Of a stretch of 64,000 nt of DNA, positions 25,206-37,590 are shown one piece after another (the stretch's first letter is position 1; the number at the start of each line of letters is the position of its first letter). Source of the DNA: Leucobacter sp. cx-328. GTDB taxonomy: Bacteria > Actinomycetota > Actinomycetes > Actinomycetales > Microbacteriaceae. Where the stretch lies: contig NZ_JACVMX010000010.1 of assembly GCF_014530035.1 (NCBI RefSeq), forward strand, positions 54,546 to 118,545, given 5' to 3'. The notes beneath the pieces were generated by a model that saw nothing but the letters and a program-made list of their open reading frames with translations, was not told where the DNA came from and did no database searches. Both the position numbers and the translations under genes were made by a program.

Positions 25206-26141
25206 TTAGGCGCCAGCAACCGCGGCCGAGTCAGCAGCCGGAGCAGCTACCCGCGCCTCACGTAGCTTGCGCACTGCCGGTCGCACGAGCAGGGCGAGCA
25301 TTGCCGCGAGCACCAGGGTCACGATGATGCTGCCCTCGATGCCGAAGGTGCCGCCGGTGAGGAGCGCATTGCCCGACTCCGAGGTCGTTGTGGTGAAGAT
25401 GCTGCCGCCCTTACTGCTCTGGCCAGATACGGCCGCGCCAAAGAGCCACGACTGTGACCAGTTCCACGCGGCGTGGAACGCGCAAACGCCCCACAGTGCG
25501 CCGTCGCGAATTGCCCAGCAGCCGAGCACAAGGCCGACGAGCAGCAGGTTGATGATCGGGAGCACGTTCATACCGTCGTTCTGCCCGTGGAGCGCAGCGA
25601 ACAGCACCGCCTGCAGAACGATCGCGACCGGGGCGCCGAAGCTGCGTGCGTACGACTGCATGGCAAAGCCGCGCATGGCGATTTCTTCCGCAGATGACTG
25701 CACGCCGAAGATTGCGATCCACGCCACGAGCATGAGCCACTGCGAGCCGGTCATGGCGCCGGCGGTCCAGCTGATGGAGCCCTGCCCGGTGAGCGCAAGC
25801 AAGACCATCGAGATCGCCACGAGGCCGACGCCGGTGCCGGCGCCGAGCAAGATCTGACGCGGCGCGCGGGTAGCGTTTGTGAAGCCGAGCGTTGAGAACT
25901 TGCGTCCCTCCTTGAACCGCACCCACAGGAAGATAATGAGCGCAATCGCGCCGAATGCCACGATTGTCATCCACGCGGGAGCGTCCATCGTGCCGGTAAT
26001 CATGGAGTAGACCATCGAGGAACCGATGAGTCCGCCAAAGACCGCCACAACTGCGATGATCGTGCCCAGGATGAATCCGGTCGGGCGCTTCGCAGCGAAG
26101 GTGCCGCTCAGTGGTGCGGGGAGAGTGGTGGGACGAGGCAC
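25206..26141 (-). CDS. CPBP family intramembrane glutamic endopeptidase
   Basis: A 311-residue multi-pass membrane protein. The Abi/CPBP motifs are visible: SSAEEIAMRGFAMQ (EExxxR, motif 1), AVLFAALHGQN (motif 2, His) and CAFHAAWNWSQ (motif 3, His). Such proteins cleave or process membrane substrates, for example in bacteriocin self-immunity or protein maturation; the target here is unknown. I chose GTG 26141 because AAGGAG precedes it at 7 nt. The open frame to 26228 lacks a good ribosome site. Confidence 0.85.
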   Translation of the reverse strand: MPRPTTLPAPLSGTFAAKRPTGFILGTIIAVVAVFGGLIGSSMVYSMITGTMDAPAWMTIVAFGAIALIIFLWVRFKEGRKFSTLGFTNATRAPRQILLGAGTGVGLVAISMVLLALTGQGSISWTAGAMTGSQWLMLVAWIAIFGVQSSAEEIAMRGFAMQSYARSFGAPVAIVLQAVLFAALHGQNDGMNVLPIINLLLVGLVLGCWAIRDGALWGVCAFHAAWNWSQSWLFGAAVSGQSSKGGSIFTTTTSESGNALLTGGTFGIEGSIIVTLVLAAMLALLVRPAVRKLREARVAAPAADSAAVAGA

Positions 26142-26348
26142 GATTGGCTCCTTGGGGCTTGTTGAGTGCTGTCTCTGACTGTAAGTGATGCGTTGCCTGC
26201 CGTGTGGAGTTTGGCGCATAGCTGCCATCGGCGCTCACAAGGCGCGGATCGGGAACTTCCGGCCAGTATTCGAGAGATTCTGTGGACAACGGGAAGCTCG
26301 GCATACGCCGCGTGGAAAAATGGTGCCAACGGGGCAGGAAGGCAGGCC

Positions 26349-26912
26349 ATGCACATTCGCGACGCGGTACACGCTGACATTGAGCCGATCACCGAGATCT
26401 ACAACGACGCGGTGATCAACTCGACGGCGATCTGGAATGACCAAACGGTCAGCACAGAGGACCGGCGTGCGTGGTGCGAAGCACGGCAGGCTGCGGGCTT
26501 CCCGGTGATCGTCGCGGTTGACGAAACCGCGGCTGCGGGGTCCGGCGTCATCGCCTATGCGACCTTTGGTGACTGGCGTGCGTGGGACGGCTACAAGCAC
26601 ACCGTTGAACACTCCATTTATGTGCGATCAGACCAACAGCGCGGGGGCCTCGGCATGCAGCTCATGACCGAACTGATTGCGCGGGCTCGAGCAGCAGAGA
26701 AGCACGCCATGATTGCGAGCATTGAGTCGGGTAATAAGGGGTCGATCCGCCTCCATGAAAAGCTCGGTTTCACGACCATAGGCATCTTCCCCGAGGTGGG
26801 TACGAAGTTCGGCCGCTGGCTCGATCTCACCTGCATGCAGCTGACGCTGCAGTCCGCAGCGAGCCCGGCAGAGATGACGCGTTCAACGGTGATGGCTGTG
26901 CCCGCTACCTGA
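26349..26912 (+). CDS. GNAT N-acetyltransferase, phosphinothricin acetyltransferase-like
   Basis: A 187-residue protein starting MHIRDAVHADIEPITEIYND, the typical opening of Pat/Bar and MddA enzymes. ATFGDWRAWDGYKHTVEHSI and the acetyl-CoA loop QQRGGLGMQLM follow, then SGNKGSIRLHEKLGF. Most chromosomal members acetylate methionine sulfoximine or similar amino acid analogues (family knowledge). ATG 26349 was chosen as the family start; AAGGCAGGCC provides a ribosome site. The gene stands alone between the CPBP gene and pyc. Confidence 0.85.
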   Translation: MHIRDAVHADIEPITEIYNDAVINSTAIWNDQTVSTEDRRAWCEARQAAGFPVIVAVDETAAAGSGVIAYATFGDWRAWDGYKHTVEHSIYVRSDQQRGGLGMQLMTELIARARAAEKHAMIASIESGNKGSIRLHEKLGFTTIGIFPEVGTKFGRWLDLTCMQLTLQSAASPAEMTRSTVMAVPAT

Positions 26913-27015
26913 GTCACAGCCGCGATTCCCTCCATACGGGGGTGACGCGGCGAAATGTTCGCAGATACGATGCACAGAGCGGGGTTGCTCCGCTGAACGC
27001 CTGAAAGGACCGTCG

Positions 27016-30435
<3,420 letters not shown>

Positions 30436-30489
30436 CCAAGGCGGTGTGGGTGCCTCGCGTCACCCTGCGCGTTCGGCCCAGCCAACCGG

Positions 30490-30867
30490 CTAACTGGCCA
30501 GCGCCCACACCCCGAATGCCAAGCTCGCCACGAGTGTGAGCACGCCGACACCGATCAGCGTCGAACCATTACGACTGACCCTCGCGGGGTGCGACTCTGC
30601 AGGGTTCTTCGGATCATAGGCGACTTCGAACGTGCCACCGAGAGACTTTCGAAATTCAAAGCGAATGTGCGAGGTTCCCGAGTACTGATCCTTGCCCACA
30701 GTGTAGGTGTAGGTGTCAGGGGAGTGGCGATAGTTATAGTTCGTCCACGTGCCTGTGCAGCGTTTCCAATGCGGCGGAATCATGTTGCGCACGCGCCACC
30801 CCGCAATCGTGACCATAGTTCCAACAAGGAGAAGCACAGCTGGTCCAGCTAATTGCAGAATGGTCAT
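30490..30867 (-). CDS. DUF3592-like membrane protein
   Basis: A 125-residue protein with an N-terminal TM segment (about residues 5-22) and a C-terminal TM segment (about 104-122). The soluble middle contains GTSHIRFEFRKSLGGTFEVAYDPKNPAES, typical of DUF3592, where the phrase V-x-YDPxNP recurs. The function is unknown. It is convergent to pyc with a 54-bp gap and lies upstream of the surface protein gene, which begins further right on the same strand. Confidence 0.75.
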   Translation of the reverse strand: MTILQLAGPAVLLLVGTMVTIAGWRVRNMIPPHWKRCTGTWTNYNYRHSPDTYTYTVGKDQYSGTSHIRFEFRKSLGGTFEVAYDPKNPAESHPARVSRNGSTLIGVGVLTLVASLAFGVWALAS

Positions 30868-30945
30868 GCGGCATCGAGCTCCGGGTTGTCAGGCGATTCA
30901 GGGCTACGCACGTATTTCTGCGGAGGCAGCGGCGTTGTGTGCGGT

Positions 30946-32472
30946 CTAGTGCTCTGCCGAACGCTTCCGGAGGCGCAGCGTCGTCAGCGCGACGAGCCCA
31001 AGTGCGATGCTTGCGGCCGCGGCCCACAGCAGTGCGTCGTGCTGTGACGCACCGGTGTTTGCGAGGGCAGCGTGAGGCTTGGTGACAGCCGGGTCAACGG
31101 GCTTCACGGGCTTCACCGGGTCAGTGGGGTCGACCGGCTTCACGGGGTCATCCTCATAGATGTTGATGACGGTGAGAGTGGTGGGATCCGCCCCAATCGT
31201 GACAGGGTCCGAGATCTCCACGCGGGTTGCCCCGAGCGCATCAGGCTCGGTCGCGGTGCAGATTGCGCCGAGCGGTACGGCCTGCTTCTGCGGCACGAAG
31301 CTCGCGTCGTCGGTTGCTGCGGTGATCTCGTACTGCTTCGGGAAGCCCGTGACGATCTTGTCGTTCTTCGTGCACACGACTTCGATGGTGAAGCGCGTCG
31401 AAGGGGTGATCTCAGGATCGACGTTGCCCTCGGTGCGATCGTCGACCACGAACTTGATGATGCTGAGCTCACCGAGACCGGTGCCGGTGCCTGATCCACT
31501 GCCGCCACCCGAGCGCTCGAGCGTTGCGGTGGCGTCAGCAGTCGAGGTGCCGTTGTAGATCTTTGTCGTATTTGCGTACAGCGACGCGGTCGAGTCAGTA
31601 ATTGTGGTGCGGTAATCGAGCAGAATGACTTCATTCACCTCGGTACCCTGCGGGAGCTGCAGTTCAAAGCCATCCTCAGTGCAGGACACCAGGTCGTAGC
31701 GGCTGCTGTCAATGAGTGCGAGATTGGAAAGATCGCCCGTGATCGGGTCGACGGTCGTCGTACCAAATACGCGCAGGGTGGAGCATTCCATCTGCTGGTG
31801 CTCCCCAACGACATCGGTGAAGACGAGCTCAGGGAACGGGCCGATTGCAGATGCCACGTTCCACGCGATCGCCTTATCGGGCGCGCTTACGCCCTGGTCA
31901 TCGAGCTGTGTCCACGCACCTGATTTAGCAACGCTGTTCCGGTTGATGATCGTTTCATCGATGACAATGTCGTCGGTGAACGTCCCGCCGTTGCCCGTGC
32001 GGAACACCAGCGTGACGGTCGAACCGTTCCCGGCGTTGGAATTGAACTCCGTGTAAATCTTGCCCTCGCCAGTGATGTCGGTGTGGGTCAGCGCAAAATT
32101 AGTGAGGGTGAAGGTGACGATCTGACCGATCATTGTCGCCTCTGCGACGGCCTCACCAGCGGTGTTGCGCAGGGTGAACCCGCGAGACAAGGGCTTGAGC
32201 TGCTCAGGGAGCGTGATGCTGAAGATGTCTCCAGGGTGGCTTTGGCCAGGCAGGTTGAACGTGAAGTCAACCTGTACTCGCGACCAGTTCTTTGCCGCGT
32301 CTTCCTTCAGCGTGATTGAGGTGACCGCGCCATCAAGCGGGTGCGCAGATGCTGGCGTCGCGAACGGTCCAGACAAAACAGTCATCGCGAACACGAGGAG
32401 GGCAATGACGAGCGCACGAACTCCGGTGACCCGTTGCGTGGATGACTTCGCGAGCGGACGAGCGGAATCCAT
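30946..32472 (-). CDS. Secreted adhesin-like surface protein with LANTG sorting signal
   Basis: A 508-residue protein. A signal peptide (hydrophobic VRALVIALLVFAMTVLSG, cleavage near TPASAHP) is followed by two beta-rich domains resembling the Ig-like and collagen-binding folds of Gram-positive adhesins (VQVDFTFNLPGQSHPGDIFS, then NGSTVTLVFRTGNGGTFTDD). A DUF5979-like domain (ELSIIKFVVDD, FTIEVVCTKND), a DPVKPVDPTDPVKP wall spacer and LANTG (about residues 470-474) follow, with a hydrophobic helix and an RLRKR tail. LAxTG suggests anchoring by a class E sortase. ATG 32472 follows GGAGG and is preferred over the longer frame. Confidence 0.86.
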   Translation of the reverse strand: MDSARPLAKSSTQRVTGVRALVIALLVFAMTVLSGPFATPASAHPLDGAVTSITLKEDAAKNWSRVQVDFTFNLPGQSHPGDIFSITLPEQLKPLSRGFTLRNTAGEAVAEATMIGQIVTFTLTNFALTHTDITGEGKIYTEFNSNAGNGSTVTLVFRTGNGGTFTDDIVIDETIINRNSVAKSGAWTQLDDQGVSAPDKAIAWNVASAIGPFPELVFTDVVGEHQQMECSTLRVFGTTTVDPITGDLSNLALIDSSRYDLVSCTEDGFELQLPQGTEVNEVILLDYRTTITDSTASLYANTTKIYNGTSTADATATLERSGGGSGSGTGTGLGELSIIKFVVDDRTEGNVDPEITPSTRFTIEVVCTKNDKIVTGFPKQYEITAATDDASFVPQKQAVPLGAICTATEPDALGATRVEISDPVTIGADPTTLTVINIYEDDPVKPVDPTDPVKPVKPVDPAVTKPHAALANTGASQHDALLWAAAASIALGLVALTTLRLRKRSAEH

Positions 32473-32601
32473 GCGTGTACCTCCGTGTAGCAGCTTGCCG
32501 ATTCCAAACAACGAAATAACTATGTAAATCGCAAGACTCGGCGCTGTACTAAGTATGGCGGGACTTCTGGGGAAATCTCAACACGGTGGTGGGGCGGAGC
32601 A

Positions 32602-32994
32602 CTAGTCCGCGTGAGTAGTCTGCCCAAACACCGCAGGATCAACCGGCCGTAGCCGCGCAGGCAACCCCTCGACGACGAGGAGGTACGACTCGGTCACCAG
32701 GTCCCGCACCATCTCGCGCTCGAGTTCCGGCCCGGGATCAAGCGTGATCCAGTGTCGCTTGTTCATGTGCCAGCCCGGAATGATCTGTGTGAACGCTTCG
32801 CGCAGCAACGCCGAATCTGCTGGTCGTGCCTTGAGTGTGACAATCGGGCGCCCTGGCTTGTCAGTGACCATCATGAAGATCTTGTCGGTCACGCGATAGA
32901 CGTCGTGATCGTCTCCGAACGGCCGGGTGAGCATAGCGCCCGGAAGCTCGTCGATCCGCTCACGAGCCCACTGCTGAATTTGGGTGGGTTCCAT
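32602..32994 (-). CDS. MmcQ/YjbR family protein
   Basis: A 130-residue protein with PGAMLTRPFGDDHDVYRV, KIFMMVTDKPGRPIVTLKA and the characteristic IIPGWHMNKRHWITLD (about residues 75-90). These are the core motifs of the MmcQ/YjbR domain, which has a double-winged CyaY-like fold. Members are described as DNA-binding-like, but their role is not settled. ATG 32994 follows AGGAG; the longer frame to 33027 is less likely. It stands between the surface protein and the divergent TetR gene. Confidence 0.88.
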   Translation of the reverse strand: MEPTQIQQWARERIDELPGAMLTRPFGDDHDVYRVTDKIFMMVTDKPGRPIVTLKARPADSALLREAFTQIIPGWHMNKRHWITLDPGPELEREMVRDLVTESYLLVVEGLPARLRPVDPAVFGQTTHAD

Positions 32995-33091
32995 GCGCGC
33001 TCCTGGGTTGCTAATGAGGTTACTCAAGTTTCACACTATTCCGCTCACGGGGGCGGATCGCAGCACGGATCCACCTCCGAGCTTTCTGTGT

Positions 33092-33113
33092 TTCATAGAC
33101 ACCTGTCCATGAA
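33092..33113. promoter_or_regulatory. TetR-type operator TTCATAGACA-cc-TGTCCATGAA
   Basis: A 10+10 inverted repeat with a 2-nt spacer and one mismatch ends 17 bp before the TetR start codon. Size and symmetry are typical for TetR-family operators, so this is very likely the autoregulatory site controlling the TetR-alcohol dehydrogenase operon. Confidence 0.65.
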
Positions 33114-33130
33114 CTTGATACGTTGAGGCC

Positions 33131-33769
33131 ATGAACGTCATTGCAGACGGCATGCAGATTGTCGACGCAACCAAGATGGATCCGCGCTCTGAGCGAGTGC
33201 GGGCGCAACTGTTTGCTGCTGCGGCCGAGTTGGGCGCTGCGGGGGAGAGTTTCTCCGTGAGTAAGCTCGCCCGGCAGGCTGGGGTGAGCCGCTCGGTGTT
33301 CTACCTCCATTTCAATGACCTGTCTGACTTCGCGCTTCACCTGCAGCGGATCCACATCGATGAGATTGCGCGCGCGGCAGCCCTCGACCGTGAGGCGGAC
33401 CCGCACGCCTCAATGCTCCAGTCGCAGCGGGCGCTCATCGCTCACATCGCCGCGAATCGCAGTCTCTACCGAGCGGCGTTCGCACTTGCAGACAGCCGGG
33501 CCACGGGAGAAGGAACCGCGGCGACAATCGCCGGCGTCCTCCTCGCCCACATCGAAGAGATCGGCACGATGCCTGCCGGGCTCCGCGCCGAAATTGTTGC
33601 GGTCTACTTCGCAGAGGCCGTGACCGGGCTCATCACCGCATGGCTGCTCGATGAGTTCGTCGCGACTGAGGAGGAACTTGCGCAGCACCTCTTCCAGCTC
33701 TTGCCGTCGTGGATGCACGACGAGTCACCAACCACCGCCGACACGCACGGCGGAACCCACAACAAGTAA
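33131..33769 (+). CDS. TetR/AcrR family transcriptional regulator
   Basis: A 212-residue regulator. The N-terminal helix-turn-helix is seen in SVSKLARQAGVSRSVFYLHF (about residues 42-61). The C-terminal ligand domain contains AVTGLITAWLLDEFVATEEE, the common TetR_C end. It lies 18 bp upstream of a zinc alcohol dehydrogenase, with a palindromic operator just before its own start. This suggests it represses the two-gene operon and is released by an alcohol or aldehyde-type ligand (inference). Confidence 0.92.
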   Translation: MNVIADGMQIVDATKMDPRSERVRAQLFAAAAELGAAGESFSVSKLARQAGVSRSVFYLHFNDLSDFALHLQRIHIDEIARAAALDREADPHASMLQSQRALIAHIAANRSLYRAAFALADSRATGEGTAATIAGVLLAHIEEIGTMPAGLRAEIVAVYFAEAVTGLITAWLLDEFVATEEELAQHLFQLLPSWMHDESPTTADTHGGTHNK

Positions 33770-33787
33770 GTACAGAAAGGCAACACC

Positions 33788-34879
33788 ATGAAAGCATCAG
33801 TCGTACGCGAACTTGGCAAGGGCTTCGAGCTTGCCGATGTTGACATCGCCTCTCCCACCGGCCGTGAGGTGCTCATCGAGGTCAAAGCATCGGGGCTTTG
33901 CCACTCGGATGAGCTCGCCGCCAACCACGACCTTGGCTACGCGCCACCGATGGTCCTCGGACACGAGGTCGCTGGCATCGTCACCGAGATCGGTCCAGAC
34001 GTCACCCAGTTCAAGGTCGGCGATCACGTCGTCGGCTGCCTCGTGCAGTTCTGCGGTGTGTGCGTTCGCTGTCGTGAGGGCAAGACATCGCTGTGCCTGA
34101 ACCCTGACGCAACCACGCGTCGTGAGGGGGAGGAGCCGCGCCTCACTGAGAACGGCAAGCCGGTCGCACAGGGTATGGCGCTCGGCGGCTTTGCCCAGCA
34201 GGCGCTCATCCACGAGAACCAGCTCGCTGATGTCCCCAAAGAAATGCCGTGGGCCCAGGCAGCACTGCTTGGCTGTGGCGTCGTGACCGGTGCGGGCGCC
34301 GTGTTGAACACGGCCAATGTGCAGCCGTCAGACGCTGTGGTCGTGATTGGCCTCGGTGGCGTTGGTCTCAACGCCATTAACGGTGCAATCACCGCCGGCG
34401 CTGCGACGATCATCGCGATCGATATTGCTGACGACAAGCTCGAACGCGCCAAGGCCTTTGGCGCAACGCACGTCATCAATTCCAAGACGCAGGATCCGGT
34501 TGCCGAGGTCCTCGCCATCACCGGTATCGGCGCTGACGCGGTATTTGATTTCGTCGGCGTTGGCCCGGTCACCGAGCAGGGCTTCAAGATGGTCGCGCCC
34601 GGTGGCGGGCTGTACCTCATCGGCGTGCTTGACCCGACCGCGACGCTGAACATCTCGTCGATGGAGATGCTCATGACCCGTCGCCGTGTACAGGGCGTCT
34701 ACATGGGGAACACCAACGCGAAGCGCGACATCCCGCTCTACGCGAAGCTCTACCTCGAGGGCCGCTTCGAGCTCGACTCACTCGTCTCAAAGGAGATCTC
34801 CCTCGGCGAGATCAACGAGGGCTACGCCTCGCTCAAGGATCCGACGATCGCGCGCGTCGTCATCACTGACCTGTCGTAG
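33788..34879 (+). CDS. Zinc-dependent alcohol dehydrogenase
   Basis: A 363-residue medium-chain dehydrogenase. Catalytic zinc ligands are Cys38 (SGLCHSDE), His59 in GHE and Cys163 (LLGCGVVTG). The structural zinc is held by Cys89, Cys92, Cys95 and Cys103 (FCGVCVRCREGKTSLC). The NAD(H) fold has GLGGVGLNAI. The VGCLVQFCGVC and GMALGGFAQQ blocks resemble class III and NDMA-dependent (mycofactocin-linked) ADHs, but no mycofactocin genes are nearby. It is in an operon with the TetR gene and ends at a strong hairpin. Confidence 0.9.
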   Translation: MKASVVRELGKGFELADVDIASPTGREVLIEVKASGLCHSDELAANHDLGYAPPMVLGHEVAGIVTEIGPDVTQFKVGDHVVGCLVQFCGVCVRCREGKTSLCLNPDATTRREGEEPRLTENGKPVAQGMALGGFAQQALIHENQLADVPKEMPWAQAALLGCGVVTGAGAVLNTANVQPSDAVVVIGLGGVGLNAINGAITAGAATIIAIDIADDKLERAKAFGATHVINSKTQDPVAEVLAITGIGADAVFDFVGVGPVTEQGFKMVAPGGGLYLIGVLDPTATLNISSMEMLMTRRRVQGVYMGNTNAKRDIPLYAKLYLEGRFELDSLVSKEISLGEINEGYASLKDPTIARVVITDLS

Positions 34880-34899
34880 TCGCCGGGTAACGCACTGCG

Positions 34900-34951
34900 G
34901 AGGGGCGCGGATCGTGAGCAGCCAGCACGGGCTTCGCGATCCGCGCCCCTC
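34900..34951 (+). terminator. Terminator after the alcohol dehydrogenase
   Basis: A perfect 15-bp stem: GAGGGGCGCGGATCG (34900-34914) with 34937-34951. It lies 20 bp beyond the stop codon. It carries the same GGCGCGGATC core as the hairpins at 626 and 37533. Confidence 0.8.
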
Positions 34952-35029
34952 TCGCGCGTAGCGATCGATCTGCGTGCAATAGTAAGGTCGCAGTGAAGAC
35001 CAACACGCAACGGGAGGGTACGAGCGAAC

Positions 35030-35698
35030 ATGCAGCAGATCTCCCGCGTCTCATTCGCTGGCTCACTCGTGCTCGCGGGCATGGCGGGCTTCGTGGACGC
35101 GGTCGGCTTCATCTTGTCTGGCGGCCTCTTCGTCTCGTTCATGAGCGGCAACTCCACGCAGGCGGGCGTCGAAGTGAGCGCGGGAAGCAGCCAGACTGCG
35201 CTTGTCGCGATGTCACTGGTCGGCGGCTTCCTCGTCGGCGTCATCGCCGGCAGATTCGCAGGGCTGCGAACTCCGCACGTGACGACCGGCACCCGCATCA
35301 TCGGCCTCGGCATCGCGCTCGCCGCAGCTGCCCTCATCGTCGCTGCGTGGCCAGCGCCCGGATACACGCTCGCTGCCCTCGCAGCGGTGATGGGCGCGAT
35401 GAACACGCTCTTCATTTCCGACGGTCGCGCCCAGGTCGCCATCACTTATGCGACTGGCACCTTGGTGAGCGTGGGTATCGGGGTGGCGGATCAGGTCGCC
35501 GGGCTCAACCGTGGCGCATGGATCCGCCCATTTTTGCTCTGGGCATCGATCACGCTCGGCGCCGTCGTTGGAACGCTGTGCTGGCGGGTGCTCGACGTCT
35601 GGGCGCTCATGATTGCCGCCGCCGTGCTGTGTGCCTTGGGGGTTGTGCACGTTGTGCGGGTGCGGGCACAGGCTCACATTCAATCGAAGGGCTTATAG
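35030..35698 (+). CDS. DUF1275 (YoaK) family membrane protein
   Basis: A 222-residue protein with about six TM segments. The DUF1275 signature is present: AGMAGFVDAVGFILSGGLFV, FMSGNSTQ and the second-half block MGAMNTLFISDGRAQVAITY with TGTLV. The family is a putative transporter group of unknown substrate. ATG 35030 follows GGAGGGTACG. It precedes the Tat-exported phosphoesterase by 60 bp and may share its transcript. Confidence 0.88.
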   Translation: MQQISRVSFAGSLVLAGMAGFVDAVGFILSGGLFVSFMSGNSTQAGVEVSAGSSQTALVAMSLVGGFLVGVIAGRFAGLRTPHVTTGTRIIGLGIALAAAALIVAAWPAPGYTLAALAAVMGAMNTLFISDGRAQVAITYATGTLVSVGIGVADQVAGLNRGAWIRPFLLWASITLGAVVGTLCWRVLDVWALMIAAAVLCALGVVHVVRVRAQAHIQSKGL

Positions 35699-35758
35699 TC
35701 CGTCGCGGCGCGAAAAGCCACTCTGTTTTTCGACCACACCCAGGGGTAGCCTGACCCC

Positions 35759-37534
35759 ATGGAAGCAGCGAGCGGACCGCAGGAATCAGCGAAGCATGCG
35801 AGTGGGCAGCCTGAGGACGCCTCGTCGGCTGGCCCCACACGGCGCTCAGTGTTGCGAAGCGGCGGGCTGCTTGCCGCCGGCGCCGCGGTCGGAGCTGCCG
35901 GGTTCGGTGCTTGGCGTTCGGCGGAATCACGTGCACACCCTGGTGACCCTTATATTCCGCATGAGTTCTCGGTTCCGAAGCCGCGGAAGAATCCCGGATT
36001 TGATCACCTGGTGGTGTTGATGGGGGAGAACCGTTCGTTCGACAACGTGCTTGGGTATTTGTACACCCCTGACGACCTCCCGCCAGACGGGAAGTTCGAG
36101 GGGCTGGCATTTGGAAACTACAAGAACACCGCCGAGGACGGCACTGAGGTTGCCGCGCATCGGTACTCAGGCCCAACTGACAAGATCATGCGACAGCCAG
36201 ACCCAGACCCTGGTGAAGAGTACCCGCATGTGAACACGCAGATCTTTGGCGAGCAGAACTCTGGCAACCGTGGCCGTGACGTCGGTGAAATGCAGCCACC
36301 GTACAACGCGCCTGCTAAGGGGGCGCGCGGATCCATGAGCGGTTTCGTGCGTGACTACGAGTCTGAGTTTCTGCGTATCGCGGGCCGTGCGCCATCGGCA
36401 TTGGAGCGCAACCAGATCATGGGCTCCTTCGACCCAGCAATGCTGCCCGTGGTGTCGACGCTCGCACGTGAGTTTGGGGTGTTTGACCACTGGTTCTGCG
36501 CGGTTCCCAGCCAGACGTTCTGCAATCGAAGCTTCTTCCACGCGTCGACTTCGCACGGCTATGTCACAAACCAGCACGGTGGTGGGTATGAGAAATGGCT
36601 GCAGGCCGCTGCGACTCCGACCGTGTTTAACCGGCTCGAAGAGGCGGGGGAGAGCTGGCGCATTTACTTTGACAAGCTGCAGCTTGTTTCGTTCACCGGT
36701 GTCATTCACGCCCCAGTGCTTGAGAAGTACTGGAAGACTGAGCGCTTCGCCACCATGGAGCAGTTCGAAGAGGACGCGAAGAATGGCACTCTCCCGGCGT
36801 ACGCGTTTGTAGAACCGCGTATGACCTTCAACCACAACGATTTTCACCCGCCCGTTGGCGTGCTGCGCGAGAGCGAAGTGGACAAGATCGACGTCTACAA
36901 CGGCGCCCTCTCCGACGTTCGCGCGGGTGACGCGCTCGTACATCGGGTGTACACCGCGATCCGCACAGCACTGTCAGAACGCGGCTCCAACTACCTCAAC
37001 ACGGCGATGCTGCTGACCTTTGACGAACACGGCGGCACGTACGATCACGTGGTGCCCCCGGCAGCAGAGAATCCAGATGCTGAGGCAGGCGAAATGGGAT
37101 TCACCTTCGATCGACTCGGAGCGCGGGTGCCCTCGATCTTGGTGTCTGCCCACGTGGAACGCGGCAGCGTGTTCTCTGAGGTTATGCATCACGGTTCGCT
37201 GGCAGCAACGCTGAGCGAACGCTTCTCATTCGAACCGCTTACCGTGCGTGACAAGAATGCTCGTTCGTTGGCAGAGAGCTTTAACCGCAAGGTTCCGCGG
37301 CATGTGTCTGATTGGCCACAGCCAGTTCCCGCGTTCGTGCCGCCGAATCCAGAAGACTCTGGTCACCCTGCTGACGCCGACCCTGATCGACCGTTGAGTC
37401 CACCTGCGAAGGGGCTGCTGGGACTGTTGCTTGCCAAGTATGGCGACGCGGCCGAAAAGGCAAACCCGCCGCAGACATTTGCTGAGGCGTACGCGGTGCT
37501 CCAGAAGTACGGTCAGGGGCTGTTCGGGGTGTGA
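35759..37534 (+). CDS. Tat-exported phosphoesterase, phospholipase C/acid phosphatase-like
   Basis: A 591-residue protein of the phosphoesterase family. The twin-arginine signal TRRSVLRSGG (about residues 27-36) is followed by an Ala/Gly-rich hydrophobic stretch, so it should be exported folded. Catalytic blocks: HLVVLMGENRSFDNVLGYL (metal-binding Glu-Asn), FDHWFCAVPSQTFCNRSFFH and TFDEHGGTYDHVVPP (metal-binding Asp-Glu-His). These match non-haemolytic phospholipase C and AcpA-type acid phosphatases. The substrate, phospholipid or another phosphomonoester, is not determined. Its stop codon overlaps a strong hairpin shared with the convergent acyl-CoA ligase gene. Confidence 0.88.
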   Translation: MEAASGPQESAKHASGQPEDASSAGPTRRSVLRSGGLLAAGAAVGAAGFGAWRSAESRAHPGDPYIPHEFSVPKPRKNPGFDHLVVLMGENRSFDNVLGYLYTPDDLPPDGKFEGLAFGNYKNTAEDGTEVAAHRYSGPTDKIMRQPDPDPGEEYPHVNTQIFGEQNSGNRGRDVGEMQPPYNAPAKGARGSMSGFVRDYESEFLRIAGRAPSALERNQIMGSFDPAMLPVVSTLAREFGVFDHWFCAVPSQTFCNRSFFHASTSHGYVTNQHGGGYEKWLQAAATPTVFNRLEEAGESWRIYFDKLQLVSFTGVIHAPVLEKYWKTERFATMEQFEEDAKNGTLPAYAFVEPRMTFNHNDFHPPVGVLRESEVDKIDVYNGALSDVRAGDALVHRVYTAIRTALSERGSNYLNTAMLLTFDEHGGTYDHVVPPAAENPDAEAGEMGFTFDRLGARVPSILVSAHVERGSVFSEVMHHGSLAATLSERFSFEPLTVRDKNARSLAESFNRKVPRHVSDWPQPVPAFVPPNPEDSGHPADADPDRPLSPPAKGLLGLLLAKYGDAAEKANPPQTFAEAYAVLQKYGQGLFGV

Positions 37535-37576
37535 TCCGCGCCCCGTTCGAATCGCACGATTGACGGGGCGCGGATC
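37533..37576. terminator. Bidirectional terminator overlapping a stop codon
   Basis: GATCCGCGCCCCGT (37533-37546) pairs perfectly with ACGGGGCGCGGATC (37563-37576). The left arm begins inside the phosphoesterase stop codon, and the right arm is 14 bp from the stop of the convergent ligase gene, so it can serve both. Confidence 0.75.
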
Positions 37577-37590
37577 AATGATCGCCGCAA

